Origin: Bradyrhizobium sp. AZCC 2262
GTDB lineage: Bacteria > Pseudomonadota > Alphaproteobacteria > Rhizobiales > Xanthobacteraceae
NCBI RefSeq assembly: GCF_036924535.1
Contig: NZ_JAZHRT010000001.1
Span: 5,580,001 to 5,644,000 of the forward strand
Length of the DNA stretch: 64,000 bases
Direction of reading: 5' to 3'
In this document: positions 18,228 to 26,236 of the stretch, in pieces
Position numbering within the stretch: the stretch's first letter is position 1
How the letters are laid out: each line of letters opens with the position of its first letter
Notes under the pieces: generated by a model
Databases searched by the model: none
What the model saw: the letters and a program-made list of their open reading frames with translations, nothing else
Told to the model about the DNA's origin: nothing
Made by a program: the position numbers and the translations under genes

Positions 18228-18506
18228 GATTCCAAGCCCTTTCTTGTCTGCAGCCGGCGGAACCGCCCCGGACACGCTGAACACGCGACCTGAAGAGGCT
18301 GCCGGCGCCCGCGGCCCCCGCGGCGGCAGAAAAACCGCTTTTCCTCCCCCAATCCCGGCGGAACAAGCAGTCCAGAATCGTTCTATTGGCACCCTTGCCG
18401 TAAGAGCGCAAGCCCGCTATCGGCTCGCAAGCGTGCAATGCACTAAATCCGCGCCCAGCCGTGATTTATTCAATACATTCACCCGCGCTTCCGAAGCCTC
18501 GACACC
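18228..18506. other. Divergent control region between petA and trmL
   Basis: The 279 bases should hold the promoters of the bc1 operon and of the trmL-queE-queD-hemF genes. Apart from low-complexity GC runs (GGCGCCCGCGGCCCCCGCGG) I see no clear operator palindrome, no FixK/FNR-type TTGAT-N4-ATCAA box, and no gene. Confidence 0.45.
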
Positions 18507-18992
18507 ATGCAGATTGCGCTTTTCCAGCCCGATATCCCCCAGAACACGGGAACGATTCTGCGCCTGTGCGCGTGCCTGGGCGCGGCCGCCCACATTATCG
18601 AGCCGGCCGGCTTTCCGACCTCAGACCGGCATTTCCGTCGGGCGGGAATGGACTACCTCGATCACGTCGCCCTCACCCGCCATGACTCATGGCAAAAATT
18701 CGAGCAATGGCGTAACGAGGCGGGTTTCCGGCTGGTGCTCTTTACGACCAAGGGAGCCGGTTCCTATCTGGATTTCAGCTACCGGCCGGACGATGTCCTG
18801 CTGTTCGGACGGGAATCCGCAGGGGTCACGGCTGAAGTTGCCTCCGCGGCCGATGCGCGGCTGGCGATCCCGATCAGGCCGGGCTTGCGCTCGCTCAATG
18901 TCGCCATGGCGGCGGCCATGGCATTGGGTGAGGCGCTGCGGCAGACGGGTTCCGCGATCCAGGCGGATGCGGGTCTCAAGGAGAGACAGTGA
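18507..18992 (+). CDS. trmL: tRNA (cytidine(34)-2'-O)-methyltransferase
   Basis: TrmL methylates the wobble ribose in certain leucine tRNAs. The 161-residue protein is a minimal SPOUT enzyme: MQIALFQPDIPQNTGTILRLCACLG at the N-terminus, LLFGRESAGV (motif 2), and the knotted C-terminal segment PGLRSLNVAMAAAMALGEA. The start ATG at 18507 gives the conserved first residues. Its stop overlaps the GTG start of queE (GTGA), so the two are translationally coupled. Confidence 0.93.
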   Translation: MQIALFQPDIPQNTGTILRLCACLGAAAHIIEPAGFPTSDRHFRRAGMDYLDHVALTRHDSWQKFEQWRNEAGFRLVLFTTKGAGSYLDFSYRPDDVLLFGRESAGVTAEVASAADARLAIPIRPGLRSLNVAMAAAMALGEALRQTGSAIQADAGLKERQ

Positions 18993-19621
18993 GCTACGCG
19001 GTCAAAGAGATATTTCTGACCTTGCAGGGCGAAGGCGCGCATGCCGGCCGCGCGGCGGTGTTTTGCCGTTTTTCCGGCTGCAACCTCTGGAGCGGCCGCG
19101 AACAGGACCGCGCCAGCGCCACCTGCACGTTCTGCGATACCGACTTTGTCGGCACCGACGGCACGCTGGGCGGCCGCTACGCCACCGCGGACGAACTCGC
19201 CGAAATCATCGCCGGGCAATGGACCGGCGACAACACCAACCGCTATGTGGTCCTGACCGGCGGCGAGCCCCTGCTGCAGGTCGATGCCCCCTTCATCGAT
19301 GCGCTGCATGCCCGCGGCTTCGCCATCGGCATCGAGACCAACGGCACGATCGAACCGCCCAACGGGATGGACTGGGTCTGCGTCAGCCCGAAAGCCGGCG
19401 CCGGGCTTGTGGTGCGCCGCGGCCACGAATTGAAGCTGGTCTATCCGCAACCCGGCGCGGCGCCGGAAGATTTTGCGGGGCTCGATTTCGAACGTTTTTC
19501 GCTGCAGCCGATGGACGGACCCGACGTGATCGAAAACACCGCGCGCACGGTCGACTACTGCCTGCGCCATCCGCAATGGCGGCTCAGCCTGCAGACACAC
19601 AAGACACTCGGCATCAGATAG
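18989..19621 (+). CDS. queE: 7-carboxy-7-deazaguanine synthase QueE
   Basis: QueE is a radical SAM enzyme that contracts 6-carboxytetrahydropterin to CDG on the way to queuosine. The 210-residue protein has the cluster motif in a spaced form: C31-x14-C46-x2-C49, not the usual Cx3Cx2C. The variant with 14 intervening residues is known from the structurally studied Burkholderia QueE. The SAM-binding TGGEPLLQ follows. It starts at GTG 18989, overlapping trmL. The downstream queD makes its substrate. Confidence 0.95.
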   Translation: MSYAVKEIFLTLQGEGAHAGRAAVFCRFSGCNLWSGREQDRASATCTFCDTDFVGTDGTLGGRYATADELAEIIAGQWTGDNTNRYVVLTGGEPLLQVDAPFIDALHARGFAIGIETNGTIEPPNGMDWVCVSPKAGAGLVVRRGHELKLVYPQPGAAPEDFAGLDFERFSLQPMDGPDVIENTARTVDYCLRHPQWRLSLQTHKTLGIR

Positions 19622-19637
19622 GAACCAGATTTTCAAG

Positions 19638-20003
19638 ATGTGGGAACTGACGAAATCATTTCGCTTCGAGGCCGCGCATTCCCTGAAGGGAACGACCTTC
19701 GGCGCGGACAGCGAGGAGATTCACGGCCATTCGTTTCGCGCCGAGGTGAGCGTGCGCGGCACGCCCGATCCCGTAACCGGCATGGTGCTGGATCTCGGCC
19801 TGCTCGAACGCAGCATGGAAGACGTCCGCAAGTCCCTCGACCACAAGTTCCTGAACAAGGTCGAAGCGCTTGGGACGCCGACGCTGGAAAACATCTCGCG
19901 CTACATCTTCGAGCGTGTGCAGCACGCCGGCAAGATCACGCGCGTCAGCGTTCATCGCGACAGTTGCAACGAAAGCTGCACGTATTTCGGACCGCAGGGC
20001 TAA
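19638..20003 (+). CDS. queD: 6-pyruvoyltetrahydropterin synthase / QueD family protein with ExxHGH motif
   Basis: The 121-residue protein has zinc ligands H14 (AAH), H29 and H31 (HGH), and the catalytic Asp-His pair at about D69-H70 (SLDHKFL). In standard QueD a catalytic cysteine lies just before HGH (CxxxHGH). Here the segment reads [10 protein letters not shown], with no cysteine and with E26 in an ExxHGH motif. That motif defines the PTPS-III type, which can make 6-hydroxymethyl-dihydropterin. The only cysteines are C110 and C114. The position 16 bases after queE argues for a queuosine role, but the active-site residue does not, so the assignment is provisional. Confidence 0.8.
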   Translation: MWELTKSFRFEAAHSLKGTTFGADSEEIHGHSFRAEVSVRGTPDPVTGMVLDLGLLERSMEDVRKSLDHKFLNKVEALGTPTLENISRYIFERVQHAGKITRVSVHRDSCNESCTYFGPQG

Positions 20004-20008
20004 GCCAC

Positions 20009-20896
20009 ATGGATATGTCACTCATCGAGGATCGCAAGACGCGCGCGAGAGCCTGGTTCGAAACGTTGCGCAACGACATCTGCGCGGCTTTCGAGCGGCT
20101 GGAAGACGAGGCGCCCGCCTCGCTCTACCCCGGCGACGCCGGGCGTTTCGTGCGCACGCCCTGGGACCGCACCGACCACACCGGCAAGCCCGGCGGCGGC
20201 GGCGTGATGTCGATGATGCGCGGGCGGCTGTTCGAAAAGGTCGGCGTGCACTGTTCCACCGTGCACGGCGAGTTCGCGCCCGAATTCCGTGCCCAGATTC
20301 CGGGCGCGGCCGACGATCCCAGGTTCTGGGCGTCGGGCATTTCGCTGATCGCCCATCTGCGGAACCCGCACGTGCCGGCCGTGCATATGAACACCCGCTT
20401 CGTCGTCACCACCAAGGCGTGGTTCGGCGGCGGGTCCGACCTGACGCCGGTGCTGGACCGGCGGCGCACCCAGGAGGACCCGGACACGCAGGCCTTCCAC
20501 CAGGCGATGAAGGAAGCCTGCGGGGGATCGAATGGCGCGGCCGACTACGACAAATACAAAAAATGGTGCGACGAATATTTCCATCTGCCGCATCGCAAGG
20601 AAGCGCGCGGCGTCGGCGGCATTTTCTACGACTGGCATGATTCCGGCGATTGGGACGCCGACCTCGTTTTCACCCAAGATGTCGGTCGCGCCTTCCTGAA
20701 GATCTATCCCGAACTCGTCCGGCGCAATTTCGCCCTGCCCTGGAATGCCGCCGACCGCGAGGAACAGTTGATCCGGCGCGGACGCTATGTCGAGTTCAAC
20801 CTGCTCTACGACCGCGGCACAATTTTTGGGCTGAAGACCGGCGGCAATGTGGATTCCATCCTCTCGTCGATGCCACCGGAGGTAAAGTGGCCATGA
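20009..20896 (+). CDS. hemF: Oxygen-dependent coproporphyrinogen III oxidase
   Basis: HemF decarboxylates two propionates of coproporphyrinogen III to give protoporphyrinogen IX, using O2. The 295-residue product has [19 protein letters not shown] (catalytic His region), [10 protein letters not shown] and the C-terminal [19 protein letters not shown], all HemF signatures. ATG 20009 lies 6 bases after the queD stop, and 20015 is a possible second start. Being fourth in a trmL-queE-queD-hemF run suggests shared transcription of tRNA modification and heme genes. Confidence 0.95.
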   Translation: MDMSLIEDRKTRARAWFETLRNDICAAFERLEDEAPASLYPGDAGRFVRTPWDRTDHTGKPGGGGVMSMMRGRLFEKVGVHCSTVHGEFAPEFRAQIPGAADDPRFWASGISLIAHLRNPHVPAVHMNTRFVVTTKAWFGGGSDLTPVLDRRRTQEDPDTQAFHQAMKEACGGSNGAADYDKYKKWCDEYFHLPHRKEARGVGGIFYDWHDSGDWDADLVFTQDVGRAFLKIYPELVRRNFALPWNAADREEQLIRRGRYVEFNLLYDRGTIFGLKTGGNVDSILSSMPPEVKWP

Positions 20897-20965
20897 TCGC
20901 ATGATCAGCTGTCATGACCGATCGCTAAAATGCGATTCGTGTCATGTATTCCGAAGGAGCAGATC

Positions 20966-21229
20966 ATGGATTTGAAACCAGGCGACGTCGTCATCCTGAA
21001 ATCCGGCGGCCACCCGCTGAGTGTGGTGGAGGTCAACGACGACAAAGTCGCGTGCGTGTGGATGGGCAATGAAGGCGATCTCTTTCGCGAGACGCTGCCA
21101 TTGGCCGTGCTTGAACTCGCCGAGCCCGATACGTCGGATGACGAAGAGGAAGATGAGGAAGACGACGAAGAAGACGACGAAGAAGAGGATGACGAAGAAG
21201 AGGACGAGCACGCCAGCAAAGTGGCCTGA
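20966..21229 (+). CDS. DUF2158 (YodC-like) protein with a 24-residue acidic tail
   Basis: The 87-residue product begins MDLKPGDVVILKSGGHPLSV, matching the small DUF2158/YodC family, a single beta-barrel-like domain of unknown function. After residue 57 it has 24 consecutive Asp/Glu residues, encoded by GAA/GAG/GAC/GAT repeats, then HASKVA. AGGAG precedes the ATG by 7 bases. A 10-bp-stem terminator follows at once, so it is probably a single-gene transcript. The tail may bind basic proteins or metal ions, which is inference only. Confidence 0.8.
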   Translation: MDLKPGDVVILKSGGHPLSVVEVNDDKVACVWMGNEGDLFRETLPLAVLELAEPDTSDDEEEDEEDDEEDDEEEDDEEEDEHASKVA

Positions 21230-21237
21230 GCGAATTT

Positions 21238-21272
21238 CGACGTCGCCCGGCATCGGCCCGGCGACGTCGTTT
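21238..21272 (+). terminator. Intrinsic terminator after the DUF2158 gene
   Basis: CGACGTCGCC and GGCGACGTCG form a perfect 10-bp stem around a 12-base loop, followed by TTT. It starts 9 bases after the stop codon of the DUF2158 gene. Confidence 0.75.
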
Positions 21273-21370
21273 CCTGGAATTGGACCCCGTGCGGGGGATC
21301 TGATATTCGCGGCAGATCGACCGCGGTTGTCCGCGGCCGACAGCGCTGGAAGCGAAATGGCCGTGAAACG

Positions 21371-22099
21371 ATGACCCACCTGCCCCGTGCCATGCTGATC
21401 GACATGGACGACACCATCCTGTCGGCCTATGGCCGTCCCGAGATCGCCTGGCACAACGTCGCCGCGGAATTCGCCGCCGAGTTCGGGCCGTTGACCTCGC
21501 AACAGGTTGCCACCGCCGTTCTGGATTCCGCGCGCAAATTCTGGGCGGTCGCGGGCGCCGAATGGCGGCTGAAGCTGGATGAGGCGCGGCGCATAACCGT
21601 CAGCAACGGCTTTGCCGCCCTTGCCGCAGGCGGCCACGCGCTGCCGGAGGATCTTGCGGTACGGCTGGCCAACCGCTTCACCGCCTACCGCGAAGAGGAA
21701 ATGTTCGTCTTCCCCGGCGCGCACGACGCCATCGACGAATTAAAGGCGCGCGGCGTCAAGCTCGCGCTGGTGACCAACGGCGCCGCCGGCACCCAGCGCG
21801 CCAAGGTCGAGCGCTTTGCGCTGTCGCACCGTTTCGATCACATCCAGATCGAGGGCGAGCACGGTTTCGGCAAGCCGGACGACCGCGCCTATCTGCACGC
21901 CATGCAGACGCTGGGCGTCGCCGCATCCGAGACCTGGATGATCGGCGACAATCTGGAATGGGAAGTCGTGGCGCCGCAGCGGCTCGGCATCTACGCCATC
22001 TGGATCGACGTGCATGGCGACGGCCTGCCCGCGGACTCCACCGTCAAGCCCGATCGCATCATCCGCTCGCTGACGGAACTGCTGCCCCGCGAGCGCTGA
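21371..22099 (+). CDS. HAD family hydrolase (phosphatase-like)
   Basis: The 242-residue protein has the HAD motifs in order: nucleophile LIDMDDTIL (residues 10-18), TNGA (motif II), the Lys of GFGKPDDRAY (motif III) and IGDNLEWEV (motif IV). A helical cap lies between motifs I and II, so it belongs to subfamily IA. The substrate cannot be told from sequence; phosphoglycolate-like or haloacid-type members look similar. ATG 21371 overlaps no neighbour. Confidence 0.87.
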   Translation: MTHLPRAMLIDMDDTILSAYGRPEIAWHNVAAEFAAEFGPLTSQQVATAVLDSARKFWAVAGAEWRLKLDEARRITVSNGFAALAAGGHALPEDLAVRLANRFTAYREEEMFVFPGAHDAIDELKARGVKLALVTNGAAGTQRAKVERFALSHRFDHIQIEGEHGFGKPDDRAYLHAMQTLGVAASETWMIGDNLEWEVVAPQRLGIYAIWIDVHGDGLPADSTVKPDRIIRSLTELLPRER

Positions 22100-22242
22100 T
22101 AGAGCCGCTGAAGTTCCATCGGCTACCAGGCGAGCCATCACACGATCGCGAGTGTGAGTTGGCTCACAGCGCGGAGACCGGCAATCCCAGATTGTGTCGA
22201 CGTTGGTTCAAGGTTGAAGTCCAAGGATTGGGGAGTTCACCG

Positions 22243-23283
22243 ATGCCGAACGACGACACGCATGACATTGCACCGAAAGCCGCCCCGCTAAGGTGGCTCT
22301 CGAAGTTCAATCACGGGTTCAACATCGTCACGGGGCTGTCCGCGTTCACCGTGCTGAGCAGCCTCGCGGTCGGCTATTTCCAGCATCTCAACGCCTATCA
22401 GGAGAAGGTGAGCAGCCTGGCCAAGGAAGACATGACCTTGGCGGCGGCAACTTTCACGGACATCTCACACGCATTCTCCGAAGTGCAGGCGCTGCAGCAA
22501 ACGCTTTATACCGATTTCGCGCGCGCCGTCGGCGAGAAATCCGATGCCGGCGACAAGGCGCTGGCCACCAACAATGCGCGGGCGATTTCGGAGCGCTATG
22601 AGAAAGCGCGGGTCGAGCTCCGTGAAAATATCGACCTGCTCACGCGAAAGGCCGAAATCTATATCGACAGGGCCAGCGATAGCTATCGCGATCCGGCCGA
22701 GAAGCATAACGTCGACGAGGATCCGTTGTCACGGCGGGTGTTGCGCGACTACGCCTTCGACTGTTCCGACAAGTTCAATTTTCCGGCCTTCGGAAACGTG
22801 CATGCGCCGGACGACGACACGCCGCCCAAGGAAGTCGCCGACGACAAATATTGCGCGATCGCCGAAAAACGCGGCGTCGACGAGACGACTAAACCGAAAG
22901 ACGCGTTCATCCGGATCTGCGCCGGCCCTAACGACAAGGCAGCCAAGAGAATCAACTGGTACAGCGCCAAACACCACGTCCTGACGATGCACTACTGCCT
23001 TGAGGCCGCACACAACAAGCTGGCGGCGGCGCGGCAATGGGCCTCCGGGATCGGCCGCGACGCCGCGAAGGAAAGCGATGTCCTCCAGGGAGAAAAGGAG
23101 ACCAACGCTCAATTTGATGATCTTGCCGGCCGGATCAACGCGTTCAACAGCCTGGCGCTGTACCAGATGGAGCAAATTCGGGTGAAATATCGCCCGGGCG
23201 GCCTTTGGTGCAACGTGCCGCTTGTCTGGAACATATCAAGCCTGAATTGTTTCCCGGTCCGCACAGCCTCGCTCACTCATTGA
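22243..23283 (+). CDS. Unknown membrane-anchored protein with six cysteines
   Basis: I do not recognise this 346-residue protein. One hydrophobic segment at about residues 27-47 (NIVTGLSAFTVLSSLAVGYF) suggests an N-terminal anchor. A long helical, charged part follows (about 48-145, possibly coiled coil), then a region rich in Asp/Lys. Six cysteines are spread over the C-terminal two thirds, an even number that fits disulfides in the periplasm. ATG 22243 was chosen because upstream codons belong to the HAD gene in another frame. It lies convergent to tauE. Confidence 0.6.
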   Translation: MPNDDTHDIAPKAAPLRWLSKFNHGFNIVTGLSAFTVLSSLAVGYFQHLNAYQEKVSSLAKEDMTLAAATFTDISHAFSEVQALQQTLYTDFARAVGEKSDAGDKALATNNARAISERYEKARVELRENIDLLTRKAEIYIDRASDSYRDPAEKHNVDEDPLSRRVLRDYAFDCSDKFNFPAFGNVHAPDDDTPPKEVADDKYCAIAEKRGVDETTKPKDAFIRICAGPNDKAAKRINWYSAKHHVLTMHYCLEAAHNKLAAARQWASGIGRDAAKESDVLQGEKETNAQFDDLAGRINAFNSLALYQMEQIRVKYRPGGLWCNVPLVWNISSLNCFPVRTASLTH

Positions 23284-23287
23284 CCGA

Positions 23288-24049
23288 TCATTGCCGCAGC
23301 GCCGCTGTGATCATCACGATGCCGCCGACCATCACGGCGGCGTCGAGGATCGCGGTGTGGATATGCACCGGCATGCGCTCGACGAAGGTTTTTGCCAGGA
23401 ACGCGCCAGGAATAGCGATCGCGCCGATCAGCAGCGCAAAGGCCAGCACCTGCGCGGTGACCACGCCGGCCAGGCCGAATACCGAAATCTTGATCAGGCC
23501 GGTCACCACCGAGATCACGGCGTCGGTGGCAATCACCGCCGCGCCCTCGAGCCCCGACGCCATCAACAGCGACAGCAGGATCACGCCGGAGCCTGACGTG
23601 CCGCCGACCAGCACGCCATATCCCACCGCGCTCGCACCGAGGCCGGTATCGCCAATCCTGATGTCGCGCTTCTTGGCCAACCGTCGCAGCGGCACGCTCA
23701 GCATCAGCATGCTGCCGATCACCAGTGCCGCGCCCACACCGGTAAGCCGCGTGTAACCGTAAGCGCCGAGCGCCGTCGTCAGTGCGGCCGCAGCAATCAC
23801 GATCAGCGCGCGTCGCCGGTCGGCGTAACGGAAATAGGCCACGAAGCGGCTGGTATTGGTGATGATCGCCGATATCGCGATGATCGGCACCACCGGCTCG
23901 GCGCCGACCAGCGGAACCAGCACCAGCGGCATCAAGGCGCCGGTGCCGTAGCCGGCAAGACCGCCGACGATGGAGGCCAGCAGCGCCATGCCGCCAACCA
24001 GCACGAGTTGGCCGAGCGAAATGTCGGCGAAGCCGGCCAGAATATTCAC
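23288..24049 (-). CDS. TauE/SafE family anion exporter
   Basis: The 253-residue protein is almost entirely hydrophobic, with about eight membrane helices in two repeats, each with glycine-rich motifs (VGGLAGYGTGALMPLVLVPLVG and VLVGGTSGSGVILLSLLMA). This is the pattern of the TauE/SafE family, which exports sulfite or sulfoacetate-like anions. Its ATG overlaps the stop of cca (ATGA), so it is the last gene of the five-gene unit starting with DUF1285. A link to tRNA maturation is not obvious. Confidence 0.85.
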   Translation of the reverse strand: MNILAGFADISLGQLVLVGGMALLASIVGGLAGYGTGALMPLVLVPLVGAEPVVPIIAISAIITNTSRFVAYFRYADRRRALIVIAAAALTTALGAYGYTRLTGVGAALVIGSMLMLSVPLRRLAKKRDIRIGDTGLGASAVGYGVLVGGTSGSGVILLSLLMASGLEGAAVIATDAVISVVTGLIKISVFGLAGVVTAQVLAFALLIGAIAIPGAFLAKTFVERMPVHIHTAILDAAVMVGGIVMITAALRQ

Positions 24050-25305
24050 AGCCGGTGATCGCGCGTGAATCGGGCGGCGGCCTGGTCGGCGATTGCCGCA
24101 AGCACGGATGGTTCGAGCGGAAAATCCGCGGCCAGCCAGGCGTCTTCCGCAAGCGTCAGCACGTGCCCGAGCGCGGGGCCTTCGGCAATGCCGCGGGAGA
24201 TGAAATCAGCCGCCCTTAGCGGAAATTTCGGCGCGCTCCAGCGCTGCGGCAAGGTTGCGAGGTCGTGCCAGCGCGCAGCGCCATTGCCAATGCCGCCTGC
24301 TCGCGCCCATGCCAGCATCAGCCGGTCGCGATAGGGGTCCTCGCCGAGCCGATAGAGAAGCTGCCGCGCCCGCGCCTCGTCCTTGCTGGCGAACCGCCAC
24401 CAGCGATGGCCCATCGAGTCCAGCGCTTTGGCTTCCGCGTTGGAGAGGCGAAGCCGCGCCGCGATGCGCTTGGCATCCTCGGTGACGACAACCGTGAGCG
24501 CGGCGAGCCGGCGTACCGCGTTCGGCGGCAGCCCCAGCGCGCGTTCCGCCGCAATCATCGCCGCGAACGTTCCGGTGTAGGCGACGCCGCCGAAGATCGG
24601 CAGCAGCAGCCCGGCATCCGCCATGGCCCGCACCGCGACCGCGGCGCCTTCCGCGATCAGCAGCTTCAACATTTCCATGCGCACGCGTTCGGCGGAAAGG
24701 TTCGAAAGTCCCGCGCGGCCGCCGATGCAGGCAAGATATCCGGCACGGTCGGGCTCACCCGCCCCGTAGGCGGCATGCATGCGGAAGAAGCGCAGGATGC
24801 GCAGATAATCCTCGGCGATGCGCGCCCTGGCATCGCCGATGAAGCGCACGCGTTTGGCTTCGATATCGGCAAGCCCGCCGACATGGTCATGCACCACGCC
24901 GCCGGCATCGACGGAAAGCCCGTTGATGGTGAAGTCGCGCCGCTCCGCATCGCGAATCCAGTCGCGCCCGAATGCAACCTTGGCCTTGCGGCCAAAGGTC
25001 TCGGTATCCTCGCGCAAGGTCGTGACCTCGAACGGATGTGAATCGACGATCAGCGTGACCGTGCCGTGGTCGATTCCGGTCGGCACGCATTTGATGCCGG
25101 CCACCTTGGCGCGGCGGGCGACCTCGTTGGGCAGCGCCGTGGTCGCGATGTCGATGTCGCCTAAGGGGATATTCAGCAACGCATTGCGCACGGCGCCGCC
25201 GATCACGCGGGCTTCCTCGCCATCGCCGTTGAGCAACGCAAGCACGTGCGCGGCCGGACCGGATCTGAGCCAGGGCGCGTCCGACAGCACGCGGGCCTCG
25301 CTCAT
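24046..25305 (-). CDS. cca: CCA tRNA nucleotidyltransferase / poly(A) polymerase family
   Basis: The enzyme adds or repairs the 3' CCA end of tRNA. The 419-residue protein has the class II nucleotidyltransferase head: GGAVRNALLNIPLGDIDIATTALP (metal-binding Asp-x-Asp), TLREDTETFGRKAKVAFG, RRDFTINGLS, and IGDARARIAEDYLRILRFFRM. The start ATG 25305 overlaps the end of the DUF6111 gene; the frame extends upstream but that part is the DUF6111 gene in another frame. The 4-base overlaps on both sides indicate translational coupling. Confidence 0.94.
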   Translation of the reverse strand: MSEARVLSDAPWLRSGPAAHVLALLNGDGEEARVIGGAVRNALLNIPLGDIDIATTALPNEVARRAKVAGIKCVPTGIDHGTVTLIVDSHPFEVTTLREDTETFGRKAKVAFGRDWIRDAERRDFTINGLSVDAGGVVHDHVGGLADIEAKRVRFIGDARARIAEDYLRILRFFRMHAAYGAGEPDRAGYLACIGGRAGLSNLSAERVRMEMLKLLIAEGAAVAVRAMADAGLLLPIFGGVAYTGTFAAMIAAERALGLPPNAVRRLAALTVVVTEDAKRIAARLRLSNAEAKALDSMGHRWWRFASKDEARARQLLYRLGEDPYRDRLMLAWARAGGIGNGAARWHDLATLPQRWSAPKFPLRAADFISRGIAEGPALGHVLTLAEDAWLAADFPLEPSVLAAIADQAAARFTRDHRL

Positions 25306-25565
25306 TTCTCGACTCCGGGAACCAGCTTGCCGTTTTCGATATGCGCGGGAATGTAGGTCGAATCCGGCGCGGCGCCGGAGAATTGCGCGAGCAGGATGAA
25401 ACTGATCACGACCAGCAGCAGCGATCCCAGCACCAGCTTGGCGACCAGATGCACCGGCCACGAGGACGACACCAGCACGCCGGAACGGGTGGCAATCAGA
25501 AACAGCGCATAGACCGCGAACGGGATCAGAAAAATTCCGATTTCGGTCAGAACCGGACGGATCAT
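25302..25565 (-). CDS. DUF6111 family small membrane protein
   Basis: The 87-residue product has two membrane helices (about residues 8-28 and 38-60) and a C-terminal tail PDSTYIPAHIENGKLVPGVEK. It resembles the DUF6111 proteins found between cca and nudix genes in Rhizobiales. The function is unknown. It overlaps cca by 4 bases and the nudix gene by 4 bases. Confidence 0.75.
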   Translation of the reverse strand: MIRPVLTEIGIFLIPFAVYALFLIATRSGVLVSSSWPVHLVAKLVLGSLLLVVISFILLAQFSGAAPDSTYIPAHIENGKLVPGVEK

Positions 25566-26236
25566 GCGAGATAAATCCGCTCATACAGCACGCGCAGAAT
25601 TCCGGCGGTCGCGCCCCAGATGTAGCGCTCGGCGAACGGCATCGCGTAATAGGAGCGCTCCATGCCGCGGAATTCCTTGGAATGGACCTGATGATTCTCG
25701 GGATTCATCAGGAACGCCAGCGGTACCTCGAAGGCGTCGACCACTTCGCCCTCGTTGATCGTCAGCTTGAAGCCCGGCTTGACCCGCGCCACCGTCGGCA
25801 GGATGCGAAACCCGAAGGCGGTTCCGTAGAGGTCGAGATAGCCGATCGGCTCGATGAAGTCGCGTTTGAGGCCGACTTCCTCCTCCGCCTCGCGCAAGGC
25901 TGCGTCGAGCGGAGAGGCATCGGTTGCGTCGATCTTGCCGCCCGGAAAGGAAATCTGGCCGGCGTGGCTGGACAGATGCGGCGAGCGCTGTGTCAGCAAC
26001 ACGGTCGGCTCCTGGTGATCGACCACCGCGATCAACACCGCCGCCGGGCGCACCGGCTGCTCGCGCGCCACGATCTCGAGCATGCGGTCGTTGCCCGCAT
26101 CGCCGGTTTTCGGAATGATATCGGGATCGACTAGGCCGGGAGGCACGTCGAAATTCAGCCGAGCGCGGCTCCGGGCGAAGAACTCCGCCGAGTTGATCGG
26201 AGCCGCCTCCATCTTTTTCAGCATCGGCTCGTTCAA
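25562..26236 (-). CDS. Nudix hydrolase, CoA pyrophosphatase type
   Basis: The 224-residue protein contains a complete Nudix box, GGKIDATDASPLDAALREAEEEVGL, preceded by the LTQRSPHLSSHAGQISFPGG segment that marks the CoA pyrophosphatase (NudL, UPF0035) subgroup. These enzymes split CoA into phosphopantetheine and 3',5'-ADP, or remove oxidised CoA. It overlaps DUF6111 and DUF1285 genes by 4 bases each. Confidence 0.9.
   Translation of the reverse strand: MNEPMLKKMEAAPINSAEFFARSRARLNFDVPPGLVDPDIIPKTGDAGNDRMLEIVAREQPVRPAAVLIAVVDHQEPTVLLTQRSPHLSSHAGQISFPGGKIDATDASPLDAALREAEEEVGLKRDFIEPIGYLDLYGTAFGFRILPTVARVKPGFKLTINEGEVVDAFEVPLAFLMNPENHQVHSKEFRGMERSYYAMPFAERYIWGATAGILRVLYERIYLA

Noticed and set aside
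18228..18506. FixK/FNR-type box before the bc1 operon or trmL
   Set aside because: No TTGAT-N4-ATCAA sequence was found in the region.
21120..21229. The GA-rich triplet run as a simple-sequence artefact
   Set aside because: It is in frame within a gene with ribosome binding site and terminator, and the codons are mixed GAA/GAG/GAC/GAT, so it is kept as a coding tail.
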